DNA of 64,000 bases, taken from positions 6,811,454-6,875,453 of the forward strand of contig OZ024938.1 of NCBI GenBank assembly GCA_964017235.1. The letters run 5' to 3'. Of the stretch, positions 1 through 11,019 are shown one piece after another (position 1 is the first letter of the stretch; the number at the start of each line of letters is the position of its first letter). The notes beneath the pieces are model-generated. The model was given only the letters and a program-made list of their open reading frames with translations, did not search any database and was not told the origin of the DNA. A program made the translations under genes and the position numbers. The stretch is from Sabellastarte sp. h YS-2021. Lineage: Eukaryota > Annelida > Polychaeta > Sabellida > Sabellidae.

Positions 1-1880
1 CGACAAACTCAATGCATGTGTTCAAGACCAGATGTGGTTAGACATTGCCACAAATTACGTGTACTTGTGTGTATGTGTATAACAGTATCAACTATTCATA
101 ATTGTTTAATGTTTTATAGTTCAAGTATATATGGTCCATAAATAGAGCTTGATTTAGATGAGGATTTCCCAGTTAATTTATTGTGGTTAACCAATTAGAT
201 AAGTGCAGTACTGTAAGGTAACTCTTTGTTTCCCTAATAACCAGGATGATGTAATAGATATTGCTTCCTTGTTTCCTGAATGGATAGAGCAGTATAAATT
301 ATATATGTGTTTCTATCTTTGGTTTGTTCAGGAAATTATAATCTATGTATATAATGGCTTGAGACATCCATTTAGTTCAGTTGTGATATATTGGTGATCA
401 GATGTGCTTGAGTTGTCACACTTCAGTGAATCTCTTGTAATTTAGAAGAAGTCAGTAGTTGACAGTAGTCAAGTTGTGAAGCCACTTGTGTTTTTGTAGT
501 AAATTGTTTCTTAGGAGGTTCCTTGTAAAAGTAATAGAAGTAATAGTGCAAGCTGTGGATACAACTTTTGAAAGTGATATGAAAAGACTATGAATTCAAC
601 ATAAAGAAGTATCAGTGAAAGCTGTGGTTTGATAGGGAGAGCTGTGGATTTCAGTTGTTGACACTGTGGTGTTGTAATTCATATAGAGGAAGCTGAAATA
701 AACTATTTAAGGAAGACAAGAATTTTCCTTTCCTGACTGATAAACAAATAATTAAGGCTGTGACACCTTACATCATGACACACGTCAATTCTGACCTTCT
801 TGAACTATATAATTCTCTTGCAAAGATCTTTTAGATCAGAAGGGTGTGTCAGCAAACATGAAAGCCAATCATATATCAGCCCTTAAAGCAAAATTCACTT
901 TGCTGTGTTTGAATTGCTCTGAAGGAGCATACTGATATCAGATATTGTCAAAACTCCACAAAGTTAAACAGGCTGGTGAGAGTAACTAAAAGGAATAATA
1001 TAGATTCGGGAACTCTGGTTTGATTTGTGTAACGATATATAGACATAAGGCTGCATTGTACAAGGCAGTATCCCCTCGTAGGCTTTCTATTAAAGCAACA
1101 CATTCAGTATCATCCGTTGATTCATTTAGACACTGCATAGTTGGTAATCTTGTAATCACCAAAATTTTTCTAAAGGTCATCATTAAATGGTATAGGACCG
1201 TACAAAATAGAGATAATATACACCGGTTGTCCGTTACCCGTCTCAAGCGTTAAATCCTCTGTCCCTTGGCAACTTGTAGGACTGCCTTGGGTTGTGTTCT
1301 CCTACCAGCAATCAATTTTTTTTTCAAATCAAAGTCGCAGGTATTTGACAGGCCCTCTAGAATTCTAAAATCAGAAAATGTTTAGCAAGGCTACATATCA
1401 AATTGGGTCTTCTTCTTAAACATTTCACCTTCTATTCCTCCACAAGGACTGGTGCAACTGTTCCTTTGCTGGGTTCTCATTCAACAAATAAAACATCACG
1501 AGTCATGGACATGTGATGGTGTCTTGGCCTATATGCAGAGCAATCACAAGTATAGAAATTAAAGCTTCTTCCTTTGCTTCCCTATTGTCCTAATGTTCCT
1601 AGAATACAGTTTTTGGATACTAAAGATGTTAACATGCAATTTTAATACTTATATTTTGGGCTAACTTCACTCTCAGCCCGTGGTGGGAACTTCGGACATT
1701 ATTTTAGTTAATGAGTTTACTCTGACCAGAAAATTTGGAGGCAAATGTGACCTTAACTTGAGAGTGGGGAAATGCTTACTTAATTAGTGATTATGTGAAT
1801 TTAATTAAGTCAATAATAAAAAGTACAGTATAAATGTCAGTGTCATGACCTGGAGGTCAGTGTAATATTTAATATGTATA
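1..1880. other. No gene recognised
   Basis: AT-rich sequence with no domain or splice-supported exon that I can recognise. Overlapping open frames at 986-1253 on both strands give unfamiliar proteins and are treated as chance. Upstream exons of the AIG1-like gene could lie here, but none could be identified. Confidence 0.5.
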
Positions 1881-1885
1881 TGTAC

Positions 1886-2110
1886 TTATTTATTTATTTG
1901 GGGTTTTACGTCGCTTTCAACACTCTACAGGCCATATCACGACCGGTAGTTAGAAGGGCAGAGGAAACCAGTACATACAGTTCGGCAGGGTTCTGTACTG
2001 TAAACTGCCGACCAACGGCAAACAACTACCAGCTTTCCTACTTGAGGTCAGGCTGAGAACCGAACCCTGATCTTAGAGGTGGGAGGCGAGAGTGTTAACA
2101 CTCTGCCACC
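1886..2110 (-). mobile_element. SINE-A, tRNA-headed, nearly full length
   Basis: This is the first of at least a dozen copies of one SINE, called SINE-A here. On its own strand it has a tRNA-like head (box A around TGGTAACACACTCG, box B GGTTCAAATCC-like), then a body containing GTTTACAGTACAGAACC and TACTGGTTTCCTCTG, then the end GACGTAAAACCCCAAATAAA with an AAAT-repeat tail. The copy is on the minus strand, so its tail appears first as TTTATTTATTTGGGG near 1886. It causes a spurious 60-codon open frame. Confidence 0.85.
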
Positions 2111-2158
2111 TGTACAGTGTTGAAAAGAGACGTAAAACGCTAAATAAATAAATAAATT
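2110..2158 (+). mobile_element. SINE-A 3' end fragment
   Basis: A plus-strand SINE-A tail (CTGTACAGTGTTGAAA, GACGTAAAAC, AAAT repeats) is joined head-on to the minus-strand SINE-A, sharing the sequence around 2110. It is either a second truncated insertion or the remnant of an older copy hit by the first. Confidence 0.75.
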
Positions 2159-2159
2159 G

Positions 2160-3815
2160 AGTGGCTGTCAATCAAAACATCATCTAAAGGAAGAACAAGC
2201 CAAACAGAGAAAATGATAGAGGCACAGAAGTACTGGTGTTTATACATGCTTCATGACTATCAATATTGGAAACGTCAACTAATCAGTAATTGAAACTTTC
2301 ACCAATATATGCTGAATATTTATTCAAAAGTAGTGGTGTTGCTTGGAATTTATTACGTTGGAAGTTGCAGAAATGTTCGGGTACATAGATATCACAAATG
2401 ACATATGCCAATTACATGCAAAATGTAAATATAGTCCCAATTCAAGCAATCCAACATTTTCTCTGGTTCTACTATAATTTGCATTTTGTACAAACTCATC
2501 AATTTCTAGTTCAATTGATATCAAAAGCTTCTCCAGTGTTGTCTGGAGAGCCTGAAAAAGATTGTATTTAAAAACGGATGTTGTGTTGAAAAGTTTTTTT
2601 TGTGTTTATCTAAACAATGTATATTTTGAAATAAAGTTCTTCAGTCATATTATTTTACGAATCTTATGTTACAGGGTGGTGATTGTGCAAGTCTGAAAAT
2701 CTAAAGTAAATATTCTGTTGACATTCAACTCAATTGGGACTCAACAAAGCATAGAACATGAGGCTGATAATAAGGGTTTTGACAGTCATAAACGCAGGTA
2801 ACTTGATCTGATATTTTGAAACTTTACCATTTAATATGCATTATAAAAATATATGCATGTGTGTCTCATAAATAAGGTACTGTTTTATGAACCTTATCTG
2901 TGTTGAAGTTTTCTAACTGTACATCAACATATGAGTGAAACACATTCTCATGCCTTATGATGTTCTTAAAGAGGGTTTGGGGGCTTAATTCAGCTGATCG
3001 ATAGCTTCAAACCATCATATTTTTATTATTTAAAATGGTCAAAATGAAACAGATCTGACCTGAAAATCAAAACAAATTCTAAGACATTTTAGCTGTTCCA
3101 TACATCTTCCTTACAAACCAAGTATACCTAAAAGGCATACTTCAGATATACATAAATATTATCCTATATTATTCTATATATTTTTGAAAGCCATACTCTA
3201 ATAAAAAAGTGTGCATATAGTTGAATGCCAGGGGACAAATAAATAGAATTCATTAGCATTACTTACTGTTCTTTATTCTTTATTTTAGAATTCTACAAAG
3301 ACTTACTTTTGCTAATTACGTAGCCTGTCATTTTAGAGATGAATATCATGTTTTATGGTTATAAATACACAATAATAAAATAGCACATAAAGTGAAACCC
3401 AAGACTTTTGCTTTAGACCAGCATATTCATATTTATTTTCAATAAAAAAAAATCTGTACTATTACTTCGATTATTTGCTTTGGTGATGGAATGATAATCG
3501 CATATGACGATAAAATTGCTGTATTAAATTTTATTATCTAATTTAAAATTTTCGAAATAATTTAACTAACTTTGGTGTTTTCCTATGGTAGTTAAGCATA
3601 TGGAGTAAATTTTGCTGGTGTGTTTTACATCTCTCCATAACCCTTTTAGTGTGTACCTAGTTTAACAAGATGCCATCTAGTTCTGGTTCTGTACTAACTG
3701 TCATTTGAAACTATTTATATCTATTTTAACAATTAGGACTTAAGTCATTTTTAGAAGGTTTGGTCTACTATCACTTTTGACATAATATAATTATGTAAGT
3801 CATATCACATGTAGT
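2160..3815. other. No gene recognised
   Basis: Very AT-rich sequence with short A and T runs. I see no exon or repeat that can be named. A minus-strand open frame at 2324-2524 has no recognisable domain. Confidence 0.5.
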
Positions 3816-3817
3816 TT

Positions 3818-3985
3818 TAGCAGTAGAGAAAAACAAGGCATACAAGCTGGTAAAGGTTCTGCACTGTAAAGACATGGGGCATCAGTAAGCAACCACTACC
3901 TTTCTGACTTAGGGATCAGGTCTGAGATTTGAACCCATAATGTCAGTGGTGGGAAGTGAGAGTAGTAACCACTGCATCATGCAAT
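3818..3985 (-). mobile_element. SINE-A, degenerate
   Basis: Diverged minus-strand SINE-A without a clear tail. The body (AAGGTTCTGCACTGTAAA, AGCAACCACTACC) and the head (GGTGGGAAGTGAGAGT, AACCACTGC) are still recognisable. Confidence 0.65.
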
Positions 3986-4133
3986 AAGCATTATTCGCCA
4001 GTGACTTTCAATTCTTTATCCTGTCCAATTGTATGATTTTATTTAAATCAAGGTTCAAGATCCATGATTAAGTTTTGGTTACACAGCTTACAGTTTTCAA
4101 AAAAATAGAAAACCAATTTTTGTTGAATTTTAG

Positions 4134-7042
4134 TTTTGAAGTTTGCTATTGAACTTCTACACTGGACATTCAATGATGAGGAAAGTGAAGAGGTTGAGAC
4201 AGAACCAACTGCGGAGCCTCTGTGGGTACAGCAAGTGAGAAAATGCACCAATGATAAAGTGGCAGAATATTTAAAAGTTATAAACAGGGTATGTATCTGT
4301 GAATATCCCTTCAGGGTGCATTGCAAGGTGAATCTTTATTAGTATATTTTAAGCAGTGTAACCTCCAAATATGTGATATACATCATTATTTTACATAGCT
4401 TATGCTCAGTTTTTTGGCATTAAGAGCTATGCAGAAATAACAGGGAAATTTCAACTTCTGTAGTTTTTTCTATATTCACTGGTGAACACGAAAAAAGCTT
4501 TTTTGTATTAATTGCTTAAATATGAAATTATTTTACATACTAATCACATAAAATTGCAGATAATAAAAGTAGAACATTCACCATCAGATGTATAAATATA
4601 TATCACTCATGGAGGTGAATAACATCTTGCCCATACAAAGCATTCGCATACTGAACTCTTCAGACAAGCTATCTTGTTCTTGTACATTCGTGAAGTTTTC
4701 AATTATATATCCTTTATACAGTAAAGTAACAGGATTTAATTTGAGAGCAAGAAATACTTAAGTTTACTAAATTTAATGTCTGTGACAAAAAAAATATCGA
4801 ATGCTCATGAGATCATCAATGTAATTATAATCAGCTTTATATCCCAGACCTAAAAATAAAAGTTAGTCTTAAATATTCACACAAATATGAATCAGACCAT
4901 GGAAATTATTTTAAAAGAGATCTATGCATGTCTTCTCATGTAGTTGTTCATACAACATTGTCAATAATACAAACTTTTTCACTTATTTTCATTTTCAACC
5001 CAGTGGTTATTTAAAAAAAGACTAGAAATTATGAAACACCATGCTAATTCATTCTTTAATGAAATCTTAATGTTTGACAATATCATACCATTTACGTGGA
5101 TTGGAATGATAAAACACAAATATGAAAAAAAAAGATTACAAAACACTTTTTGGAATATATTAATGGGTGATGACGTGATGACCTGAATGTAATTATCATC
5201 TGTCTGTTGCACTTAAGGTTTGAAGTAGCAATTAAAAGTAAATAAAGGTGTATCTTATATTATTTCAGGATAGCAGTGGTAATATGTTAAAAAAGGAAAT
5301 TGCTGTGTCAAAGTTTGGTGGACGAAACTTTCTAAAATTTCCCCTGACAAAGACATGGGAGGATGAACATCTTAGAGCAAGGAAGTTCCAACTGGGTATA
5401 TACATGTTATATGTTTTACTACCATAATGCTTCCATGCTGGATCATAAGTTATGATGTATTGGAAAGGCAATTTAAAGAACTAGACTTTTAATTTTTCAA
5501 CAGTATTTGCATAGTATAGCAAAACAGTTTGGTATCATATGAATTATCCTAATAAATTAATGCCTCCAATTTCACTGTTGTTCTTGATTTGTGTATTTTC
5601 TTCAATTTGTAGGGACTTCATTCTCTAGTGAAACAAACAAAAATATCTTGCTCATTGGTGCTAAGTTCAGCAAGAAGAAGTCATTCATTGATACATTGGC
5701 AAACCATGCCCTAGGTGTAACATGGAAAGATAAATTTAACATTGGAATAACATCCCATAGTGACTTAGAATCCAGCTCCAAAGAAGGAATCATAGATATT
5801 TTCACCATTCCTTCCACAGCTGATACTAAGATGCACTTTACCGTCAATGTGTTAAATCTCCCCAAATTTAATGCAAGCCAGTCTGATGAAGATATCAACA
5901 AAATGATGGACCAACTGGCTGAGTTAATCAGGAGGCCCTCTGGACACAGAATTGACTGTCTGCACGCTGTTGTGGTTGTATTCAACCCTCATTATAAAAT
6001 GTTGCTCCCACTCTACAAACATGCCCATGAATACCTTGTGAAGATTATTGGAAGTGGAATTGCAGAAAACATTTTCCACTTTTTTCCATGCAAAAGAGCA
6101 GGAGCTCAAAATCCAACCTTTGCATCTGATTTGAAGAAGGCTGGCATGCCTCAAAAGGTTGACTTCCCTTTTCATTGTGGCACATTCTTTCAAGACAAGC
6201 ATCATCTCCCTGGTGATGAAATGGAAAAGCAATGGTCTGAAATGCAAAAAGATTTAGATGCTTTCCTTGGTAAACTTGAAGATGCTGTGCCACAGAGTTT
6301 AATGCTCTCTTCCCAAAATCTTGATAGGAGAAACAAAGCAACAGAAGGCCTGCAACAACTTTATATCTTAATTAGAATTGGATGTCAGCAAATCCAAAAT
6401 GCTCAATCAGCAATGAAACATACCGAAAAGGAGGGTAAAGGATGCACATACATCTCTGAGGTAAAGAATTTTGAATATTATACCTATACAATCAGAAAAA
6501 CTAAGAGGGACCTTGCATATTCCGGAAAACCAGTTACCAATTGCTCTGTCTGCTTTGTAACATGTCATGATCCATGTGCCCTTAAGGATGATGACCAAAA
6601 GGCTAAATGCAGTGTCATGCGGAAAGGTTATTGTGAAAAGTGCCCGGGGAAGTGTTACTGGGATAAACACTTCAATCGAGCCTATGTTGTGTCAGTTAAA
6701 ATACAGAAGGTTCAAGCTAATTTCTCAGATATCCACAAGAAGTACAAAATGCTTGGCAAAGGGAAGGTGTCAGAGTTACTGAATGCTATTTCCAATGATA
6801 TCAAAGCCACAGAGAATAATGTGATGGAAGACATGAAGAAAACCATACACAATGTACGAGTTATCCATGAGATGTCTGGAAAACCAGGTGAAACCCCAGT
6901 TGGCAACATCCTGGAGGAGATTATCCTTGGGGAGAAAAGAGATCAGCTGGATGGTTGGAAGGAAAGGATTGATGTGCTTCAGTCTCTGAAACAGAGAGTT
7001 GAAATGGAACTTCAGGATGAAAGTATTGATGAGGTCAAGTGA
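4134..7042 (+). CDS. AIG1/GIMAP-like P-loop protein with Cys-rich domain, degenerate GTPase (5' end missing)
   Basis: Three exons are visible: 4134-4288, 5269-5395 and 5613-7042, with the stop TGA at 7040-7042. Junctions are AG/GT with matching phases (0, then 1: G|GG), giving at least 569 residues. The last exon matches, by eye, a large AIG1-related family known from fish and invertebrates. It has a GTPase-like fold (about residues 105-330 of the joined model), a helical linker with TEGLQQ, a Cys-rich block (about 404-447: CSVCFVTCHDPC, CEKCPGKCYW, HFN), then a helical C-terminus rich in K and E. Exons 1-2 encode an acidic, otherwise unrecognised segment with LLHWTFND. The P-loop reads GAKFSKKKS instead of GxxxxGKS, and the usual DTPG switch reads NLPK, so GTP hydrolysis is doubtful. 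GIMAP/IAN relatives act in lymphocyte or immune survival and form membrane scaffolds; such a role is only inferred. Exon 1 starts with a split codon, so further 5' exons must exist unless translation starts at the ATG at 5284. Confidence 0.85.
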
Positions 7043-7069
7043 TGATGTTGATGATGATGATGTTGATGT
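7040..7069 (+). repeat. GAT/GTT trinucleotide microsatellite at the stop codon
   Basis: A TGA-TGA-TGT-TGA-type trinucleotide run begins at the stop codon of the AIG1-like gene and continues into its 3' UTR. In this frame it contains repeated TGA stops. Confidence 0.8.
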
Positions 7070-7278
7070 TTCATATCCAAGCTTTCTGCCATAAGAAAAT
7101 TCTTGTGATGACTTTGCTTTGTGTGACTAATTGGTTTGATTTTTGTGATATTTTATGCAAATGAAAAATTATGTTAGCTTCTAATTCCTATCTAAAAATA
7201 TTGTTTTTTTCTCACCTCCCTTTCAATACTGTGATTTTGTTATGTTTGAATGTTGTGCAACAATCATTATAATAATGT

Positions 7279-7284
7279 AATAAA
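7279..7284 (+). terminator. Polyadenylation signal AATAAA of the AIG1-like gene
   Basis: Canonical AATAAA about 240 bases after the stop codon, downstream of a T-rich 3' UTR. It is the first exact hexamer after the stop in the sense direction. Confidence 0.6.
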
Positions 7285-7289
7285 TTGCT

Positions 7290-8470
7290 GATATAGTGAC
7301 ATTTCCACGTGTTATCCATTTCTTCCAGCTTTCCATCTTAAAACTGAACCTAGATATTCTATGTGGGAATTTGCATATTCTGGAAAAGTAGGGTCACATA
7401 AAGAAGAAAGGGAAGACATATGTTTGTTGTTGACAGTCTTTGTTTTGTCTGTGGTAAAAAGGTGTTAAAAAGGCAGAAGGTATATTTTGCACAGATACAG
7501 TTGCATCATATATTAAGGGGTTGGTGTTCAGTTCAGCTTTCTTAACAAGGAAGCATTTTGCTTATTGGCTTGCTGTAGATCTTCTACCAGCCCATTTCGA
7601 TAAGAAAATGAGCCTCTCCGAGTGCTTGTTTTACAAGGTGGTGACATAACTTCTTCTGAAATAAGTTCCATAAACATGAGCACATGACCAACACATCTTT
7701 GCAACTTCAAACAGGAAAATTTGATGGGATGTGTTGTTTCAAGGTAAAAACTATATTCTTGTTCATTGCACCTTGGTAGCACTTTCCTGTGTTGTGGTCG
7801 TGAGCTACAATTGAACGGTCTCCTGTGCCTTTCAATGTGGATCATTATTGTGTGATCTAGCACAACCTGATGGGCAGAATGCAAGACAAGTAATATGACG
7901 GTGTTTTGAACTGCCTTCATGAAATGTTTGAAAAAGATGCCACATACTCTTCCCAGCTGTATGAAAGTATTTTCACTGGAGCGATGAGGGGATCATGGAT
8001 ATACTGGGCATCTCTTTCTGCAATGTGCGCTTGCCAGATATGAAGTCTCTTTTCGTAGCCATAAGGGTGTGGCTGTGATGTAAAGTTAACAATGTACAGA
8101 AATAATCACACAGATACGTGTGGCCTAAATATTAATAAACATTAAAAAGATCAATTCATTTTAATTCTCTTTATGGAAGCCATACATATGAGGCATCACC
8201 AAATCTTTTTATTGTTGAAACTTGGGTGTTCAGTTTTCTCTTCCAACTACATGACATAGGGCTCCAGTCTCACAGGAAGATTTGATGCATGATGAAAAAG
8301 GTGATTATGACAGGCACTGAAATGATAGGTTATAACACCCAAAAGAATGACCATAGGAAACTTGTAAGTGAAAAGAAAAATTACGAGTACTTGCAATAGA
8401 AATGCTCATGTTTACGAAGGCTTATAAGCATGTTGAATGTATTCCATGGGCATCCAAGATCATTGGAATT
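7290..8470. other. No gene recognised
   Basis: Intergenic sequence. A 130-codon minus-strand open frame (7528-7920) has somewhat higher GC than its surroundings, but shows no domain, no splice context and no Kozak support. It may be a remnant of an unrecognised mobile element. Confidence 0.4.
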
Positions 8471-8474
8471 ACAT

Positions 8475-8752
8475 TGCCACTGTGGCCTAGTGGGTAAGAC
8501 ACTCGGCTAGGAACACAGAGGACGTGGGTTCAATCTCAGGTACAGACAGATACATAGTGGCTGGGATGACCAGTTAAAATGGTGGTCCTCTGTTTTTGGT
8601 CCTATCCCAGTGGCAGTCTAAAGAACCCAAGGGCGTTGATAAATGTTCATTCTTGAACTTCTATGTTTCATTTAGGGGAATATCAGTAATTTGATATTTG
8701 GGTTGAACTTGTGCAGTCAGACGGGTTAAACACATATTTGAATCCTGTAATA
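8475..8752 (+). mobile_element. SINE-B, tRNA-headed
   Basis: A second SINE family. The tRNA-like head has box A (TGGCCTAGTGGGTAAGACAC) and box B (GTGGGTTCAATCTC), followed by a body with ACATAGTGGCTGGGATGACC and CTATCCCAGTGGCAG and a 3' part with GTGCAGTCAGACGGG. Other copies are at 14413, 19190, 37695 and 63020. Confidence 0.8.
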
Positions 8753-9247
8753 TGCGAAGGTATTGCAGTGAGCAAAAATACACCGTGCAAAAGTAGAATG
8801 AAAAACAATATGTACTTTCAGCAGAGAAATGATGGTGGTACAATAACAGAACAGGGGTATGAGAGAGCACCACCAGATCAATTATCTTTAGAGTAATGTT
8901 TTGATCAAGTTTCACATGTCATTGGCAAATATCTGTGAACATCAGTGCCTGCTATTGTTTTTTATGTCACTGAATAAGTGCCATTTCAAGACTGCATTGA
9001 CATACATTTATTGAGGATAAATGTTTTTGTGGATGAAGGTTTTTGATACTGAATAGCTAGGAGTAATCATCTAGTAATAAATAATTTATCTAAGAGACAA
9101 TTACCTGAATGACATATATTTGCTAATTGTATGACAGAGACAAAAAAAACAGTTCAGTCCATATGACGAAAAGCTTATTTCTCACCTCTTGTCATGACAA
9201 AATTTAAAAGAAATACAAAAACATATTTAAAATGTATATCTGATATG

Positions 9248-10462
9248 TACGGAGCCCTGGAAGGGACATAGAACTGTTTTCCTTGCATGTTTTTATCTCA
9301 TTACCACAAGATAGTAAGTCATTCCCACAAGATAGGAAGTCATTCCCACAAGTTAGTAAGTCGTTCCCACAAGATACTAAGATGTTCCCACAAGTTACTA
9401 AGTCGTTCCCGCAAGATACTAAGTCATTCCCACAAGTTAGTAAGTCGTTCCCACAAGATACTAAGTCATTCCCACAAGTTAGTAAGTTGTTCCCACAAGT
9501 TAGCAAGTCGTTACCACAAGTTAGCAAAGTCGTTCCCACAAGATACTAACTCATTCCCACAAGTTAGCAAGGTAGTTACCACAAGATACTAACTCGTTCC
9601 CGCAAGTTAGCAAAGTCATTACCACAAGATAGTGAGTTATTACTACAAGATAGAAAGTCGTTCCCACAAGTTAGCAAGTCGTTCCCACAAGATAGAAAGT
9701 CATTGAGAATGATAAGACTATGCAATTTATTGTATGAAAAGTCTATGCAATTTGCAGCACAGCAAACACAAGTTTTGCTGCATCCAAGTACATAGTTTGT
9801 ATGAGAATCCAGTGGTCCCGGAGATACTGCAAGGTATGCTGTGCAAAAAAGCACCAAATCCACCGTAACATACTGAAATATCTTAGAAGGACCAAGGAAA
9901 GTGCCATAAAACAGGCATTTTGCTATCTTGCTATCTTGTGGGAACGACTTGGTAACTTGTGGTAATGACAACTTTCTAACTTGTGGGAACGACTTGCTAA
10001 CTTATGGGAACGACTTTCTAACTTGTGGGAACGACTTTCTAACTTGTGGGAACGACTTTGCTAACTTGTGAGAACGACTTGCTAACATGTGGAAATGACT
10101 TTCTAACTTGTGGGAACGACTTTCTAACTTGTGGGAACGACTGGCTAACTTGTGGGAACGACTTGCTAACTTGTGGGAACGACTTTCTAACTTGTGGGAA
10201 CGACTTGCTAACTTGTGGGAACGACTTTCTAACTTGTGGGAACGACTTGCTAACTTGTGAGAACGACTTGCTAACTTGTGGGAACGACTTGCTAACTTGT
10301 GGGAACGACTTGCTAACTTGTGGGAATGACTTGCTAACTTGTGGGAATGACTTTCTAACTTGTGGTAATGAGTTGTTAAAGTGTGGCCACAACTTCATAT
10401 CTTGTGGGAATGAGATAAAAAATGCAAGGAAAACAGTTCTATGTCCCTTCCAGGGCTCCGTA
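9248..10462. mobile_element. Foldback-type element: inverted 21-bp minisatellite arrays
   Basis: The element starts TACGGAGCCCTGGAAGGG and ends with the exact inverse. The outer inverted repeats are about 65 bp with two or three mismatches, and the first 41 bp are perfect. Inside them are roughly 20 tandem units of ~21 bp on the left (consensus TTCCCACAAGTTAGTAAGTCG; about 9290-9705) and roughly 22 inverted units on the right (about 9920-10400). A ~210 bp unique centre lies between. GATATG flanks both ends (9242-9247 and 10463-10468), a probable 6-bp target duplication. No transposase is present, so it is non-autonomous. Because 21 is a multiple of 3, the arrays give long artificial open frames on both strands. 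Confidence 0.9.
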
Positions 10463-10561
10463 GATATGCACCACTTTGTTTGAATTATTAGTATAAAAAG
10501 TCCATGTAAACCCAAGTAATATACTTGTGGGAAAAAAATTAACTATTATTAATAAGGGGCA

Positions 10562-10790
10562 TTAGTGAACATAAAAATCTCATTTCTTACGATGGACTGA
10601 TTTTATTACAACAGAAATGAGCAAAGGTTCTGTTCAAGTACCTTTCACATATGTAACGTTTTTAACAACATATTTTGTAGGTTACATAATGTTAGATTTA
10701 TTTACACAAAGTCAGCACTTATTTATGTGAAATTGATAAAAATATTCAGAGTAAGGGGTGTTAGGCAATGAAAAATTTACACGGCACAAC
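10562..10790 (+). repeat. Dispersed repeat family C, partial copy
   Basis: Contains the block TTTTGTAGGTTACATA preceded by AAATGAGCAAAGGTTCTG. The same block recurs at 21207-21350 and 62350-62530 with similar spacing (ATGAGCAGAAACTCTG and ACGAGAAGAAGCTCTG). It looks like the 5' part of a larger dispersed element; see 62330. Confidence 0.6.
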
Positions 10791-11019
10791 TCCAATACAA
10801 AATCCTTACAAATTACAAATGATACTGCTATCTCATTATATTTTTACTTTGCAAAATTTTTGACTCAGTCTGTTTACATATTTGTTTGTAACCTTGTTTG
10901 TTTATTTAGAGCCTAACTCCTAAACTACTGCACAGATAGTTATGAAAGCAAACATCAGGACTGTTGCAAGGAAGAACCGATTTAAATTTGGGCATGGTCA
11001 GGTCAATATCCTTGATTCT

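Noticed and set aside
986-1253. Overlapping plus and minus open frames of 77 and 86 codons
   Set aside because: No recognisable domain, Kozak context or splice partner; the frames are mirror artefacts of one stop-poor stretch. A decayed mobile element is possible.
5591-5612. ATG at 5591 as start of the AIG1-like protein
   Set aside because: It lies in intron sequence. The splice acceptor TTGTAG at 5607-5612 and the in-phase upstream exon show that coding here begins at 5613.
7528-7920. 130-codon minus-strand frame
   Set aside because: No domain or splice evidence; its composition is uninformative. Not reported as a gene.
9290-10400. CRISPR-like direct repeats
   Set aside because: The units are contiguous with no unique spacers, the genome is animal, and no cas genes are present. 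It is a minisatellite within a foldback element.
9204-10515. Long open frames encoding 7-residue repeats (FPQVSKS and LTCGNDL types) on both strands
   Set aside because: They arise because the 21-bp minisatellite unit is a multiple of three. They are open on both strands and sit inside inverted arms of a mobile element, with no splice or start context.
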